From: Methylomonas sp.
Lineage (GTDB): Bacteria > Pseudomonadota > Gammaproteobacteria > Methylococcales > Methylomonadaceae
Assembly: GCA_026989395.1 (NCBI GenBank)
Contig: JALSJK010000170.1
Coordinates: 1-37,832, forward strand
Direction: 5' to 3'
Length of the DNA: 37,832 nucleotides
Shown here: positions 14,641 to 22,979 of the stretch, one piece after another
How positions within the stretch are numbered: the stretch's first letter is position 1
Layout of the letters: every line of letters starts with the position of its first letter
Program-made: the position numbers and the translations under genes
The notes under the pieces: model-generated
What the model was told of the DNA's origin: nothing
The model's input: the letters and a program-made list of their open reading frames with translations, nothing else
Database searches by the model: none

Positions 14641-15417
14641 TTTAATCGCATTCAGTTCATAGCGTTCTTCTGCCTCCAAAGGTTGATTCAAATCTGGAAA
14701 TAAATACAGCGCTCGATTTTCAAGTTCATCGAGAATTTTGTTTTTTAAAGTGGGTTCAATTTCGTTTCCAGCGATACCATCGACAACTCTCCAGGAATTT
14801 ATTGATTCGATAGGTGCATGGCTGACTTTCCAGCGCGATGTAATAACTGGATCAAGCACCTTTCCGCCTTTTTTCTCAAGTAATTCAAATAATTTTTTTC
14901 GATTGCTTTGACCGCTTTTTTCCTGAAAACCGTAGTCATGCAAAATTTTGTGCATTTCCTGACGCATGATTGTTTTTACCGAGGTTTTATTTCTTTTGAC
15001 ATGACCAAGAACCAGGATTGAATTGTGCGGGATGGAAAGTCGAGCAAGTTCGCTAACGACATGTTCTCGTTTCAGATGATGCAACGCTCTGGAACTGAAA
15101 AAAACTGAAACTAAATTATCATCCAGTGGCCAGGGGTTATTGGCGTCAGTCTGGATCAGCGTAGGGATGCTGTTTGGGTTCGTAAATCGCTTGCGGTAAA
15201 CGTCCAGCATCCTTGATGACAAGTCTATGCCAATATATGGGGTTCCAAGATCCTGAAGAAAAAAACCAATCTCTCCGGTTCCAGCACCTATTTCCATAAA
15301 TATTCCGTCTGAAAACGGTTTGATTAAGTTTCCAAGTGCTTGTGCTGTTTTGGAAGCGGTTTGTTCACCTAACCCGGTTCGCTTGTCGTAAATATCTGCC
15401 TGTTGGTCAAATTGCAT
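14620..15417 (-). CDS. Class I SAM-dependent methyltransferase
   Basis: This is a 265-residue soluble methyltransferase. Motif I is FMEIGAGTGEIGFFL (about residues 40-54), followed by YIGIDLSSRMLDVYRKRF and an acidic/hydrophobic motif near NLVSVFFSSRALHHL, so the SAM-binding fold is complete. The C-terminal half (RWKVSHAPIESINSWRV) is not recognised and may select the substrate. I prefer the ATG at 15417; the frame extends to a TTG at 15450. The final residues LGTSTE and the TAA stop are encoded by the end of a family C repeat. It lies between an IS1-like protein (41 nt upstream) and the molybdenum storage genes; the link to molybdenum is only positional. Confidence 0.8.
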   Translation of the reverse strand: MQFDQQADIYDKRTGLGEQTASKTAQALGNLIKPFSDGIFMEIGAGTGEIGFFLQDLGTPYIGIDLSSRMLDVYRKRFTNPNSIPTLIQTDANNPWPLDDNLVSVFFSSRALHHLKREHVVSELARLSIPHNSILVLGHVKRNKTSVKTIMRQEMHKILHDYGFQEKSGQSNRKKLFELLEKKGGKVLDPVITSRWKVSHAPIESINSWRVVDGIAGNEIEPTLKNKILDELENRALYLFPDLNQPLEAEERYELNAIKLGTSTE

Positions 15418-15458
15418 AATTTTTAGAAGTGCTGGAATGGATATATTCAATCAATGTG

Positions 15459-15908
15459 TTATTCATCGTCAGGTTTATCGACAAAACACAGCGCTGGTGC
15501 ATCAGGTTGTTTCAGGTCGATTAGTAATAATTCGGCTTCATTGGCTTGGTCTGTTTTTTTGCCAAGATGGCTTTCAATATCAAGAAAATTAACTATTTGG
15601 ACGCCTACTTTGGAGCGAAGTTTTTCAACCTCCGGGTGGTAGGGTTTGATCCAGTTGTAAACAGAAACATGGCTGCATCGGAGTAAATGACCGATTGAAC
15701 GATAGTCAAGTCCTTGCAAGTAAAGTATCAGAGCCTGTCTTCTTACATCATTAGTAAAACCCCGAAAATGAACCGTGTGTCGGTAGAAGCAAGCTTTGCA
15801 TTTATAGCGCTGTCGACCTCCAATAAACCCATCTTTCGTACACTGATTTTGTCCGCATTTCGGGCAAATTATATTGTTGTCAGATAAAAAGGCGGTTCCT
15901 TTGCGCAT
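15459..15908 (-). CDS. IS1-type zinc-ribbon/helix-turn-helix protein (InsA-like)
   Basis: The 149-residue protein has an N-terminal zinc ribbon (CPKCGQNQC, then CKAC) and a helix-turn-helix (LYLQGLDYRSIGHLLRCSHVSVYNWI), the arrangement of the IS1 InsA and related transposase N-termini. No DDE catalytic part follows in any frame before the methyltransferase gene. The C-terminal 45 residues end in PDAPALCFVDKPDDE. It may be the DNA-binding part left from an insertion sequence, or a domesticated regulator. No terminal inverted repeats were found around it. Confidence 0.7.
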   Translation of the reverse strand: MRKGTAFLSDNNIICPKCGQNQCTKDGFIGGRQRYKCKACFYRHTVHFRGFTNDVRRQALILYLQGLDYRSIGHLLRCSHVSVYNWIKPYHPEVEKLRSKVGVQIVNFLDIESHLGKKTDQANEAELLLIDLKQPDAPALCFVDKPDDE

Positions 15909-16896
15909 GAGTAACAGCTGATATTAGAAGGCTAAATTGGAAAACAAAGATAGAGTGTGAGTTTGCTTTCCTATATTTATTTAACGATAAATTCAAATAA
16001 AACTGAAATTATTAAAGCAATATTAATGCCATCCGTTTTGAAATTGGCTTTTGATTGTTCAATTATTTGGTAATTGGAGGTTTTAGAGAGGGAGGTAAAG
16101 AGTAGGATGATTTGTGGGGCTTTAATTGTTCATATATAACTGTTTTGGCGAATAAAATAGGCCTGATTAATGTCAATTAAATATAGTTACTTCTGGCTTT
16201 AATAATTTTTTTGCTGAATGACTAATAATCTGTAAGTTGATGTGTAAGTGATCAACCGGACATTAATTAAACTATGTTATTTAAATTTGAACTTGATGGG
16301 TTTAAAGGCGTGTTTTGTGAAAATTTTGACTTGATTATTAATAACTCATTAAGAAATCAAGTGGAAATTTGTTACTCATGGCTGTTCTGTGAGCACAAGC
16401 TTTCTGAAATATAAGGCAATACTTTCAATGTTATGGGTGTGTGGCAAATAGCATATTGCATTGCTTATTTTAAGTCATATAACATAGTTTAATTAACTAA
16501 TTATATTTTTGTTTACTATAGATAGTCGTATAAGTGTTTATTACATAATTTATTTTTAAATAAAAATTTATAGTGCTTTCTTGTCTTATTATAACTTATT
16601 AAACTATAAGGGTAATAAGTGATATTTTAATTAAAAAATATCATTATTTATTTAACATGTCTTTGGGTGGAAATAGTGATGTTTCCGAATTTAGTGGAAA
16701 TGGCTAAAAAGCAATCAAATAACCTGTTTTTTATTAAATTATGTAGGTTATCACTTAATAAATAGGGTAAATCCCACGGTTTGGCATCATGTTTGCTTAA
16801 TGTGTTGTGGATTGAGGGAAAAAATAACCTCGCCTGTTATTAACTAAATAGAACTAAAGTGAATATCAAACAATATATAAGGTTAGGAGATAGAGA
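15909..16896. other. Long AT-rich intergenic region
   Basis: This nearly 1-kb divergent spacer is very AT-rich and holds no supported gene. The only specific signal I can point to is a sigma-54-type promoter match at 16782-16797. The length and composition fit a heavily regulated upstream region. Confidence 0.5.
16782..16797 (+). promoter_or_regulatory. Candidate sigma-54 promoter
   Basis: TGGCATCATGTTTGCT matches the -24/-12 consensus TGGCAC-N5-TTGCW: GG and GC are separated by exactly 10 bases. It lies about 100 bp before the first surface-protein gene. A match of this size can occur by chance, and no activator site was identified. Confidence 0.45.
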
Positions 16897-17694
16897 ATGA
16901 AAAAAGCTTTTATGCCATTGGCAATTGCCAGTGTTTTTGCGGCAGGGTTGTCGGTTGCATCAGCAGCCGTTGATGGAAAAATTATGCCGGGAATGATAGA
17001 TAATTTTGATAATGGGAGCACAATGGGTTGGACCAATGGCGCCAGAGTTAAAACACCTCATCCGCCACATGTTGAAAACGGAAAGTTGGTGGTTGAATCA
17101 TTTGGCGAACGGTTTGATGATGAAGGAAGGCCAATTAATGACAATAAAAGGATGGCTTTTTTTAACGAAAGTTTCAGTTTTGACAGGGGTAAAAATACTT
17201 TTGATTCGCCCTGGGAAGGAGATTACAGCGGGATTAAAGCGATAAAGGCTGATTTTTCAGCAACCTCAACAACTACAGATAATCTATATCTGCGTCTTTC
17301 TTTTACTGATGGAGATAATTTCTTCTCCAGCAAAAACCCGTTCATTTTGCCAACGGATGGTGTTGAGAGGACGGCGACTTTTCTATTGGATTCGTCCAGT
17401 TTCTCAGTTAGCAAAGATTATAACAAGGGAAATACCTTTGCTGATGCCGATCAAGCGGTTTTTGATGCAGGAATTAAAAATTTTTTTGGGGTCAAAATAA
17501 TTTCTAATGAGGAGTATCCGATCTATGGTGGCAGCGATGTTGTAGCAGCAAAACTCACTATGGACAATTTCATGGCAACTGACCAGGTGGGCGTGGTTTC
17601 TAATGTTCCTTTGCCCGGTGCTGTATGGCTGATGATTTCAGGGTTGCTTGGTTTGAGCGGTGTTTCTGCAAGTAAGCGCAAAAATGCAGTCTAA
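16897..17694 (+). CDS. Secreted VPLPA-CTERM protein, beta-sandwich-like family
   Basis: This 265-residue protein has a signal peptide (MPLAIASVFAAGLSVASA) and a sorting tail: VPLPGAVWLM, a hydrophobic helix and a basic end (ASKRKNAV). That is the VPLPA-CTERM (PEP-CTERM-like) signal recognised by a dedicated exosortase. The middle begins MIDNFDNGSTMGWTNGA and contains WEGDYSGIKAIKADFSA, DNLYLRLSF and LTMDNF. This resembles a galactose-binding or laminin-like beta-sandwich. Paralogues lie at 19246, 20393 and 29834. A TAGGAGA ribosome binding site precedes the ATG. Expected location is the outer surface or extracellular matrix. No exosortase gene is in the window, and the ligand is unknown. Confidence 0.82.
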   Translation: MKKAFMPLAIASVFAAGLSVASAAVDGKIMPGMIDNFDNGSTMGWTNGARVKTPHPPHVENGKLVVESFGERFDDEGRPINDNKRMAFFNESFSFDRGKNTFDSPWEGDYSGIKAIKADFSATSTTTDNLYLRLSFTDGDNFFSSKNPFILPTDGVERTATFLLDSSSFSVSKDYNKGNTFADADQAVFDAGIKNFFGVKIISNEEYPIYGGSDVVAAKLTMDNFMATDQVGVVSNVPLPGAVWLMISGLLGLSGVSASKRKNAV

Positions 17695-17985
17695 TTCCTA
17701 CAATTTTTGAAATTATTCAGCGTATTTAATTTAACTAAATTTATTAAATATAAGTAACTTATGTAATAAGTGTATGTGTCATGGATGATACAATCAAGCC
17801 TACATGGACGTATTTACGGCGTCTTCTGGAATAAAATACTGATATTGACGCTATAAATACGCTAAGTAGTAGTTACCAATTTTTTATCAAAAACAAAACT
17901 AAGCATAATTAACCATCGAGAAGAGCTGTTTTCAGGAGATGAAGAAATGGCTCGAGAAAAAATTACTTTAATAAGGAGAAGTATT
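17695..17985. other. Intergenic region
   Basis: No gene is supported. A stretch at about 17802-17825 (CTACATGGACGTATTTACGGCG) resembles fragments of palindromic intergenic repeats I associate with gammaproteobacteria, but no full element is seen here. Confidence 0.35.
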
Positions 17986-19188
17986 ATGAATACAAAAATA
18001 TCCCTATTGGCTGTGCTTGCTGCTGCCAGTTTTAACAGCTATGCGGTCCCTGCATATCGTTTGTCCGATCTTGGTGTATTACCTGGTGACAGAGCATTTT
18101 CCCAAGCTTACAGTATAAGTGAAAATGGACTTATCTCTGGACGTGCTCGTGGCAGAATGCAGATTCCAGGCACAACAGATCAGCTGCGTGGACCCACCAA
18201 TGCGGTGAGGTTCTACAGTGAGAGTGGCTATATTCAGACCATGGGGACTTTGGGCGGTACTAGTGGCCACGGGTTGGCATCCTACGGGAGGGCAATCAAT
18301 AATAGTGGCTTGGTCGCAGGATATTCTACCATTACCCCGGATCCTAATCACGCTCGTCAATATCATGCTTTTGTTAATGATTATGGAAAAGGCACCATGA
18401 AAGATATAGGCACACTGGGTGGTCCTGAGTCTCGTGCTTATGGCATCAATAATCACGGTAAGGTTGTTGGTTGGTCAAACACCAAAGCCGATGGAAGCGA
18501 TCATGTGGCATTTGTTTATGATTCTGAAACCGGGGCTATGACTGGTCTGGGTGGCAATCTGCTAGGTGGTTCCCGGTCATTCGCCTTTGATATTAACGAT
18601 CTGGGCCAAGTTGCTGGTACAGCAACTTTGGCAGATGGGTCTGCGCATGCTTTTGCTTATTCAAACGGCACTGCAACTGATTTAGGGTCTTTGGATAATT
18701 CAGGATATTCTGAAGCACGGGCAATTAATGAAAACGGTTGGGTGACAGGCTGGTCTTTGACAGAATCCAAGGATTATCATGCTTTTATACATAATGGCAC
18801 TGAAATGGTTGACCTGGGATCATTAGGTGGTGATACCAAGGGTCTGGATATTAACAATAAAGCTCAAGTCGTTGGCTCTGGTACTGATGCCGAGGGTAAA
18901 TCGATTGCTTTTTTATATTCGGATGGGCAGATGTTTAATCTTATTGATTTATTATCACCTTCTGATCGAGCCATGCTGAAAGAAATTAGAGAAGCGGCAA
19001 GCATAAACGATGACGGAACAATTGTTGGACGTGCAAGTTTCTGGACTGATGAAGCCAATGGCAAAAGTCAGACAAGAGCATTTATGGTTAGTGCTGTTCC
19101 GGTTCCCGGTGCGATTTTCCTGATGGGGCCAGCGATAGGTTTTCTTGGTTTTATGGGTAAGCGGCGGGCAAGACAACAAGCAGCTTGA
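17986..19188 (+). CDS. Secreted HAF-repeat protein with VPLPA-like sorting tail
   Basis: This is a 400-residue extracellular protein. The signal peptide is MNTKISLLAVLAAASFNSYA. It carries a series of HAF repeats of the type LGTLGGxxSxAxxINNxGxVVG, for example DIGTLGGPESRAYGINNHG and DLGSLGGDTKGLDINNKAQ. These are predicted to form a beta-propeller-like fold. The C-terminus has VPVPGAIFLM, a hydrophobic helix and GKRRARQQAA, a variant of the VPLPA sorting signal. I use the ATG at 17986, preceded by AAGGAG; a frame from 17947 has no such site. A paralogue is at 30665. The function of HAF proteins is not known; surface display is the inference. Confidence 0.85.
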   Translation: MNTKISLLAVLAAASFNSYAVPAYRLSDLGVLPGDRAFSQAYSISENGLISGRARGRMQIPGTTDQLRGPTNAVRFYSESGYIQTMGTLGGTSGHGLASYGRAINNSGLVAGYSTITPDPNHARQYHAFVNDYGKGTMKDIGTLGGPESRAYGINNHGKVVGWSNTKADGSDHVAFVYDSETGAMTGLGGNLLGGSRSFAFDINDLGQVAGTATLADGSAHAFAYSNGTATDLGSLDNSGYSEARAINENGWVTGWSLTESKDYHAFIHNGTEMVDLGSLGGDTKGLDINNKAQVVGSGTDAEGKSIAFLYSDGQMFNLIDLLSPSDRAMLKEIREAASINDDGTIVGRASFWTDEANGKSQTRAFMVSAVPVPGAIFLMGPAIGFLGFMGKRRARQQAA

Positions 19189-19245
19189 AACGCGATTTAA
19201 AACACCTCGGGAAGTTAAAAAAGAAATATAGTTAGGAGATATAAA

Positions 19246-20004
19246 ATGAAAAAAATATTTAAACCGTTATTCGCTTTGGCTGCAGCAGTTGTTTGTACCA
19301 GCACTTTTGCTTCAGTCGCGCCGATGAGTGATTTTGAAGATGGTACCACCCAAGGTTGGGGCAAAGGTAGACGTGTTGAACTTCCGGTAACAATTGGAAT
19401 GGAAGATAACGGTAATCACTATCTAAGATACCAGTCTAATGGTCCTGATGCGGAGGAGCATGATAAAAGAATTGCGTTGTTAGCCGGGAAAGAATGGCGA
19501 GGCAATTACAGTGCTATGGGGGTTACATCAATCACTGCACGTATGAAAAATATGGGACCCAAGGATTTGGAAATGCATGCAGCTTTTGGGAATTCCCTGG
19601 CAGATTTACGTACTAGATTCGCTACCGAAGGAATAGCTTTGGCTGCAGATGGTGAGTGGCACGATATGGTCTTTGATCTGACCAATAATCTGCATCAGGT
19701 GTCGTTACATGGGCATGGAAAATCATCAGCTTTGTTTTCACTGGATGAAGTGTTAGGGAATATCGTGAATTTACGTTTTACCCATGGGACATTTGGAGAA
19801 ACATACCTTGAAAGACGCGGTCCTTTTGAAGGCTATAATGCGGGTGAAGAGATAATTGCGGATTTGTGGATTGATGATATTAAATTGTCAACTGCACCTA
19901 TTGGAAGTGAAGTATCGAATGTTCCGTTACCTGGCGCTGTCTGGTTGTTCACTTCTGCAATTGCAGGGTTATCAATAGCTAGAAAACGTAAACAGACACT
20001 ATAA
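19246..20004 (+). CDS. Secreted VPLPA-CTERM protein, beta-sandwich-like family
   Basis: This 252-residue paralogue of the 16897 protein has a signal peptide (LFALAAAVVCTSTFA). The body starts with MSDFEDGTTQGWGKGRRVEL and has WRGNYSAMGVTSITARMKNM, DGEWHDMVFDL and LWIDDIKL. The tail is VPLPGAVWLFTSAIAGL plus ARKRKQTL. TAGGAGA precedes the ATG. It is closer to the 29834 protein (shared RGNYSxxGVxSIxARMKNMG) than to the first member. It is 58 nt from the HAF gene and is followed by a terminator, so 17986-20004 may be one transcript. Confidence 0.82.
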   Translation: MKKIFKPLFALAAAVVCTSTFASVAPMSDFEDGTTQGWGKGRRVELPVTIGMEDNGNHYLRYQSNGPDAEEHDKRIALLAGKEWRGNYSAMGVTSITARMKNMGPKDLEMHAAFGNSLADLRTRFATEGIALAADGEWHDMVFDLTNNLHQVSLHGHGKSSALFSLDEVLGNIVNLRFTHGTFGETYLERRGPFEGYNAGEEIIADLWIDDIKLSTAPIGSEVSNVPLPGAVWLFTSAIAGLSIARKRKQTL

Positions 20005-20059
20005 CTCAAGGAGTATGGTAACTTGTAATTAAATTAAATTAAATTAAAACCCAAAAAAA

Positions 20060-20088
20060 GCAGCGATTTTGTTAATCGCTGCTTTTTT
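20060..20088 (+). terminator. Intrinsic terminator
   Basis: GCAGCGATT and AATCGCTGC form a perfect 9-bp stem with a 5-base loop, preceded by A residues and followed by TTTTTT. It ends the first group of surface-protein genes and could work in both directions. Confidence 0.92.
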
Positions 20089-20112
20089 ATGCTTGAACCT
20101 AAATCCGTAATT

Positions 20113-20276
20113 TATACTTCGCGCGGTTACGAATGCGGAATTTATAGCACACTGATTTATGCCGAGAGCAAGGCACTAAAATAGGCGCATAGCAAGCTAC
20201 GCAACTGTTTTAGTAACGCAGCTATGGGTAACAACTCAGTCGTTAGGAATCCGTAGTCGTAACCGCGCGAAGTATA
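20113..20276 (+). repeat. Family A MITE-like element, copy 2
   Basis: This 164-bp element runs from TATACTTCGCGCGGTTAC to the inverted end GTAACCGCGCGAAGTATA, a perfect 18-bp terminal inverted repeat. It is the reverse complement orientation of the copy at 1538 and parallels the one at 35549. Confidence 0.88.
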
Positions 20277-20392
20277 ACTACGGCAAAGGTAGAATTTATC
20301 CTTGAAAATAATAGATAGGGTGCGTGTTCAGTTTAAGTTGTCAAAAAATAAGTATCCAAAGAATATAACAGTTCTTTGAAAAGAGGTTCGTA

Positions 20393-21148
20393 ATGAAAAA
20401 AAATTATAATTTATTCATGGTGTTTTTATTTGCCAGCTGCTTGCAAATGGCTTCCGCAAGCGTCATTCAGCCAGGGATGATGGATGACTTTGAGGATGGA
20501 ACAACAGCTTCCTGGATAAAAGGAATTGAATTAACGAAAGCCAAGATCCTGCCGCCAAGAAATGTGGCTAATGCTGATGAAAGTAATCGTTTTCTTGAAG
20601 TCAAATCAACAGGCAGCAGTACTAATGATAATGTTGCACGAGACCCGCATTCTAGGATGGTTTTTTTTAATGAAAGTCAATGGACTGGTGATTATTCAGG
20701 AATAACGTCCATTACTGCCATGATGAAGGCAACTTCAAGTACTGAAGATAATTTATTTATGCGTCTGGCTCTCTATGACGAAAAAATTACTGGGGAGTCG
20801 CAATCACGTTATGTCTCTGCTGCTCCTGAAATTCTTAAAACAGACGGGGAGTGGCATTCCATGTTTTTTAGTCTGAATCCATCTGACCTGGTACGATTCA
20901 GAGGTGAAAAAACTGCTGAACAGGTGTTAAGCAATGTTGGGCATTTGAGGTTTTTATCAAGCAAGGACAATGCAGCTGCATGGCAGGTTGACAAAATTGA
21001 GGCCACATTAGGTATTGACAATATTACTGCTGTTTCAGCGTTAACTGCTGTTCCGTTACCTGGCGCTGTTTGGTTTATGATATCTGCAATGACTGGACTA
21101 ATGGGGATAAAAGTACGCCAAAAATTTTGTAACAATAAAACTCAATGA
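20393..21148 (+). CDS. Secreted VPLPA-CTERM protein, beta-sandwich-like family
   Basis: This is a third member in the same cluster, 251 residues. The signal peptide is MVFLFASCLQMASA. The body has GMMDDFEDGTTASWIKGIEL, NESQWTGDYSGITSITAMM, EDNLFMRLALYD, DGEWHSMFFSL and LGIDNITA. The tail has VPLPGAVWFMISAMTGL and ends VRQKFCNNKTQ, longer and less basic than in its paralogues. AGAGG precedes the ATG. It is separated from the previous gene by a terminator and a repeat element, so it probably has its own promoter. It is the last gene before the multihaem cytochrome operon. Confidence 0.8.
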   Translation: MKKNYNLFMVFLFASCLQMASASVIQPGMMDDFEDGTTASWIKGIELTKAKILPPRNVANADESNRFLEVKSTGSSTNDNVARDPHSRMVFFNESQWTGDYSGITSITAMMKATSSTEDNLFMRLALYDEKITGESQSRYVSAAPEILKTDGEWHSMFFSLNPSDLVRFRGEKTAEQVLSNVGHLRFLSSKDNAAAWQVDKIEATLGIDNITAVSALTAVPLPGAVWFMISAMTGLMGIKVRQKFCNNKTQ

Positions 21149-21178
21149 TGTAAACAGTTTATTGTTCGTATTTGTAAC

Positions 21179-21339
21179 TAAGGGACGAGCACGGAATAAC
21201 TTTGGAAAATGGCGTAGTAGTTTATTCGTATTCAAGGCGTAGAAATAGGCGCATAGCCAGCTATGTAACTATTTTTACAACGCAGAAGACAGATAAAAAG
21301 ACAAGCCAGTTGTTAAAGTTATTTTATGTTCGTTCCTAA
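21179..21339 (+). repeat. Family C inverted-repeat element, copy 2
   Basis: This 161-bp element begins TAAGGGACGAGCACGGAATAAC and ends in the inverse (TTATTTTATGTTCGTTCCTA). Its interior matches the copy at 14502-14640. The central GGCGCATAGC ... AACGCAG segment is also related to family A. It sits directly upstream of the cytochrome operon. Confidence 0.85.
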
Positions 21340-21422
21340 ATAAGTTACAAAGGAAAGTGTGGCTTGTTTTTTTTCTAAAGCTTTTCGGTTTTATCCCTCG
21401 TTGGTTCGTTATCCAGGAATAG

Positions 21423-22979
21423 ATGTTTAGGTTATTTCTCTATTTTTCATTTTTGATTTTGTTCATCCCGCCGCAATCCCATGCTGTTCGAATTGAGCAA
21501 TTAGCTATGCCTGGAAAATTAATCAAGGATCATGCAGAGTATGAAGACCGATGTGAAGATTGTCACAAGGATTTTAGTGAAGAAGCGCAAAGTTATCTGT
21601 GCAGTGATTGTCATGAAGAAATCGCTTTAGATGTAACCAGGAAAAAAGGTTATCATGGCGACGCCTTAGTCAGAGACAGGGAGTGCTCGGAATGTCATAC
21701 AGACCATAAAGGACGCGATGCCAATATTGTAATTTTTGATCCTGCTACATTTAATCACAAGCAAACAGATTTTGAGTTACGCGGCAGTCATAAACTTGCT
21801 GCATGCGAAGGTTGTCATGATCGTGAAAATAAGAAATATCGGGAAGCGCCCACAGAATGTTACGCTTGCCATAAAGAGGATGAGCCGCATAAGGGATTAT
21901 TAGGTAAGAATTGTGACAGCTGTCATAACGAAAAACAATGGAATGAGCTCGATTATGATTTTGATCACAACCAGACAGACTTTCCTTTAAAGTTTAAACA
22001 TACCGATATCGAATGCTTAACTTGCCATACCGAAGGTATCAGCAAAAAAATCTCAATTGAATGCGTAACCTGTCATATTATAAATGATGTACATGGTGGA
22101 CGTTATGGAAAGCGCTGTCAGGATTGTCATACTGAACGAGGCTGGGATAAAGGAAAATTTGATCATGATCAGACAGACTTTCCTTTGCGTGGCAGTCATG
22201 AGAAAGTGGTTTGTGACGCTTGTCATAAAGATCCAATTTTTGAAAAGGAAATGAAAATGGATTGTTATTCGTGTCATCAGGCAGATGATAAACATCATGG
22301 ACAGAATGGCAAGCAATGTAATGATTGTCATACACCAACTGCATGGAAAAAATATATTTTTGATCACGACACAACCGACTTTCCATTAAAAGGAGCGCAT
22401 AGAGATAATCCATGTACCAGTTGTCACAAAAAAGACATTTATAAAGAAGATCTGGAGATAGAATGTATCGGTTGTCATCGTCAGGATGATGTCCATAAGG
22501 AAGATCAGGGTGAGCAATGTGATGATTGTCATAATGAACAAGGCTGGAATAACAAAATTATGTTCGATCATGATATAACATCGTTCCCTCTGGTAGGTTT
22601 ACATGCCACAGTTCCATGTGAGGAATGCCACATATCCCAGGTTTATTCAGATTCAAAGTTGACTTGTATTAGCTGTCACAAGGTAGATGATGTTCATGAA
22701 AAAAAATTGGGAGTTAAATGTATTAGCTGCCATAATCCCAATGGCTGGGGCATTTGGCTATTTGATCATGATCTCCAGACTGAATATGTTCTTGATGGTA
22801 AACATAAAAATCTGGATTGCCATGCTTGTCATACCGAGCCGGTAGAAGATGAAATTCATTTGTTGACTACTTGTGTTTCATGTCATAAAAAAGATGACAT
22901 CCATGAAGGAATCCATACAGATTATTGTGAGCGTTGTCATGTAACCAGCTCTTTCAAAGATATTCAAATCAAAAGATAA
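21423..22979 (+). CDS. Exported multihaem c-type cytochrome with 21 CXXCH motifs
   Basis: This 518-residue periplasmic or outer-membrane cytochrome has a signal peptide (LFLYFSFLILFIPPQSHA). I count 21 CXXCH haem motifs spread evenly through the mature chain. They are embedded in a repeat of about 50 residues marked by FDHDxTDFPLxGxH, CxxCH and a DDxHxGxxGxxCxxCH segment. Many extra histidines can act as second haem ligands. The pattern resembles cytochrome c3/c7-like extended wires. AGGAA precedes the ATG. Its stop overlaps the start of the next cytochrome (TAATG), showing a coupled operon that ends with a barrel protein. Role inferred: long-range electron transfer across the periplasm toward the outer membrane. 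Not a recognised named cytochrome. Confidence 0.88.
   Translation: MFRLFLYFSFLILFIPPQSHAVRIEQLAMPGKLIKDHAEYEDRCEDCHKDFSEEAQSYLCSDCHEEIALDVTRKKGYHGDALVRDRECSECHTDHKGRDANIVIFDPATFNHKQTDFELRGSHKLAACEGCHDRENKKYREAPTECYACHKEDEPHKGLLGKNCDSCHNEKQWNELDYDFDHNQTDFPLKFKHTDIECLTCHTEGISKKISIECVTCHIINDVHGGRYGKRCQDCHTERGWDKGKFDHDQTDFPLRGSHEKVVCDACHKDPIFEKEMKMDCYSCHQADDKHHGQNGKQCNDCHTPTAWKKYIFDHDTTDFPLKGAHRDNPCTSCHKKDIYKEDLEIECIGCHRQDDVHKEDQGEQCDDCHNEQGWNNKIMFDHDITSFPLVGLHATVPCEECHISQVYSDSKLTCISCHKVDDVHEKKLGVKCISCHNPNGWGIWLFDHDLQTEYVLDGKHKNLDCHACHTEPVEDEIHLLTTCVSCHKKDDIHEGIHTDYCERCHVTSSFKDIQIKR

Noticed and set aside
16438-16465. Second sigma-54-like site (TGGCAAATAGCATATTGCA)
   Set aside because: The GG-to-GC spacing is 13 rather than 10, outside what sigma-54 accepts.
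20024-20048. Short AATTA tandem repeat as a phase-variable tract
   Set aside because: It is only about five units and lies after a stop codon, before a terminator, so length changes would have no evident effect.
22934-22978. Earlier start for the giant cytochrome
   Set aside because: It lies inside the previous cytochrome's coding region and adds residues before a proper signal peptide.
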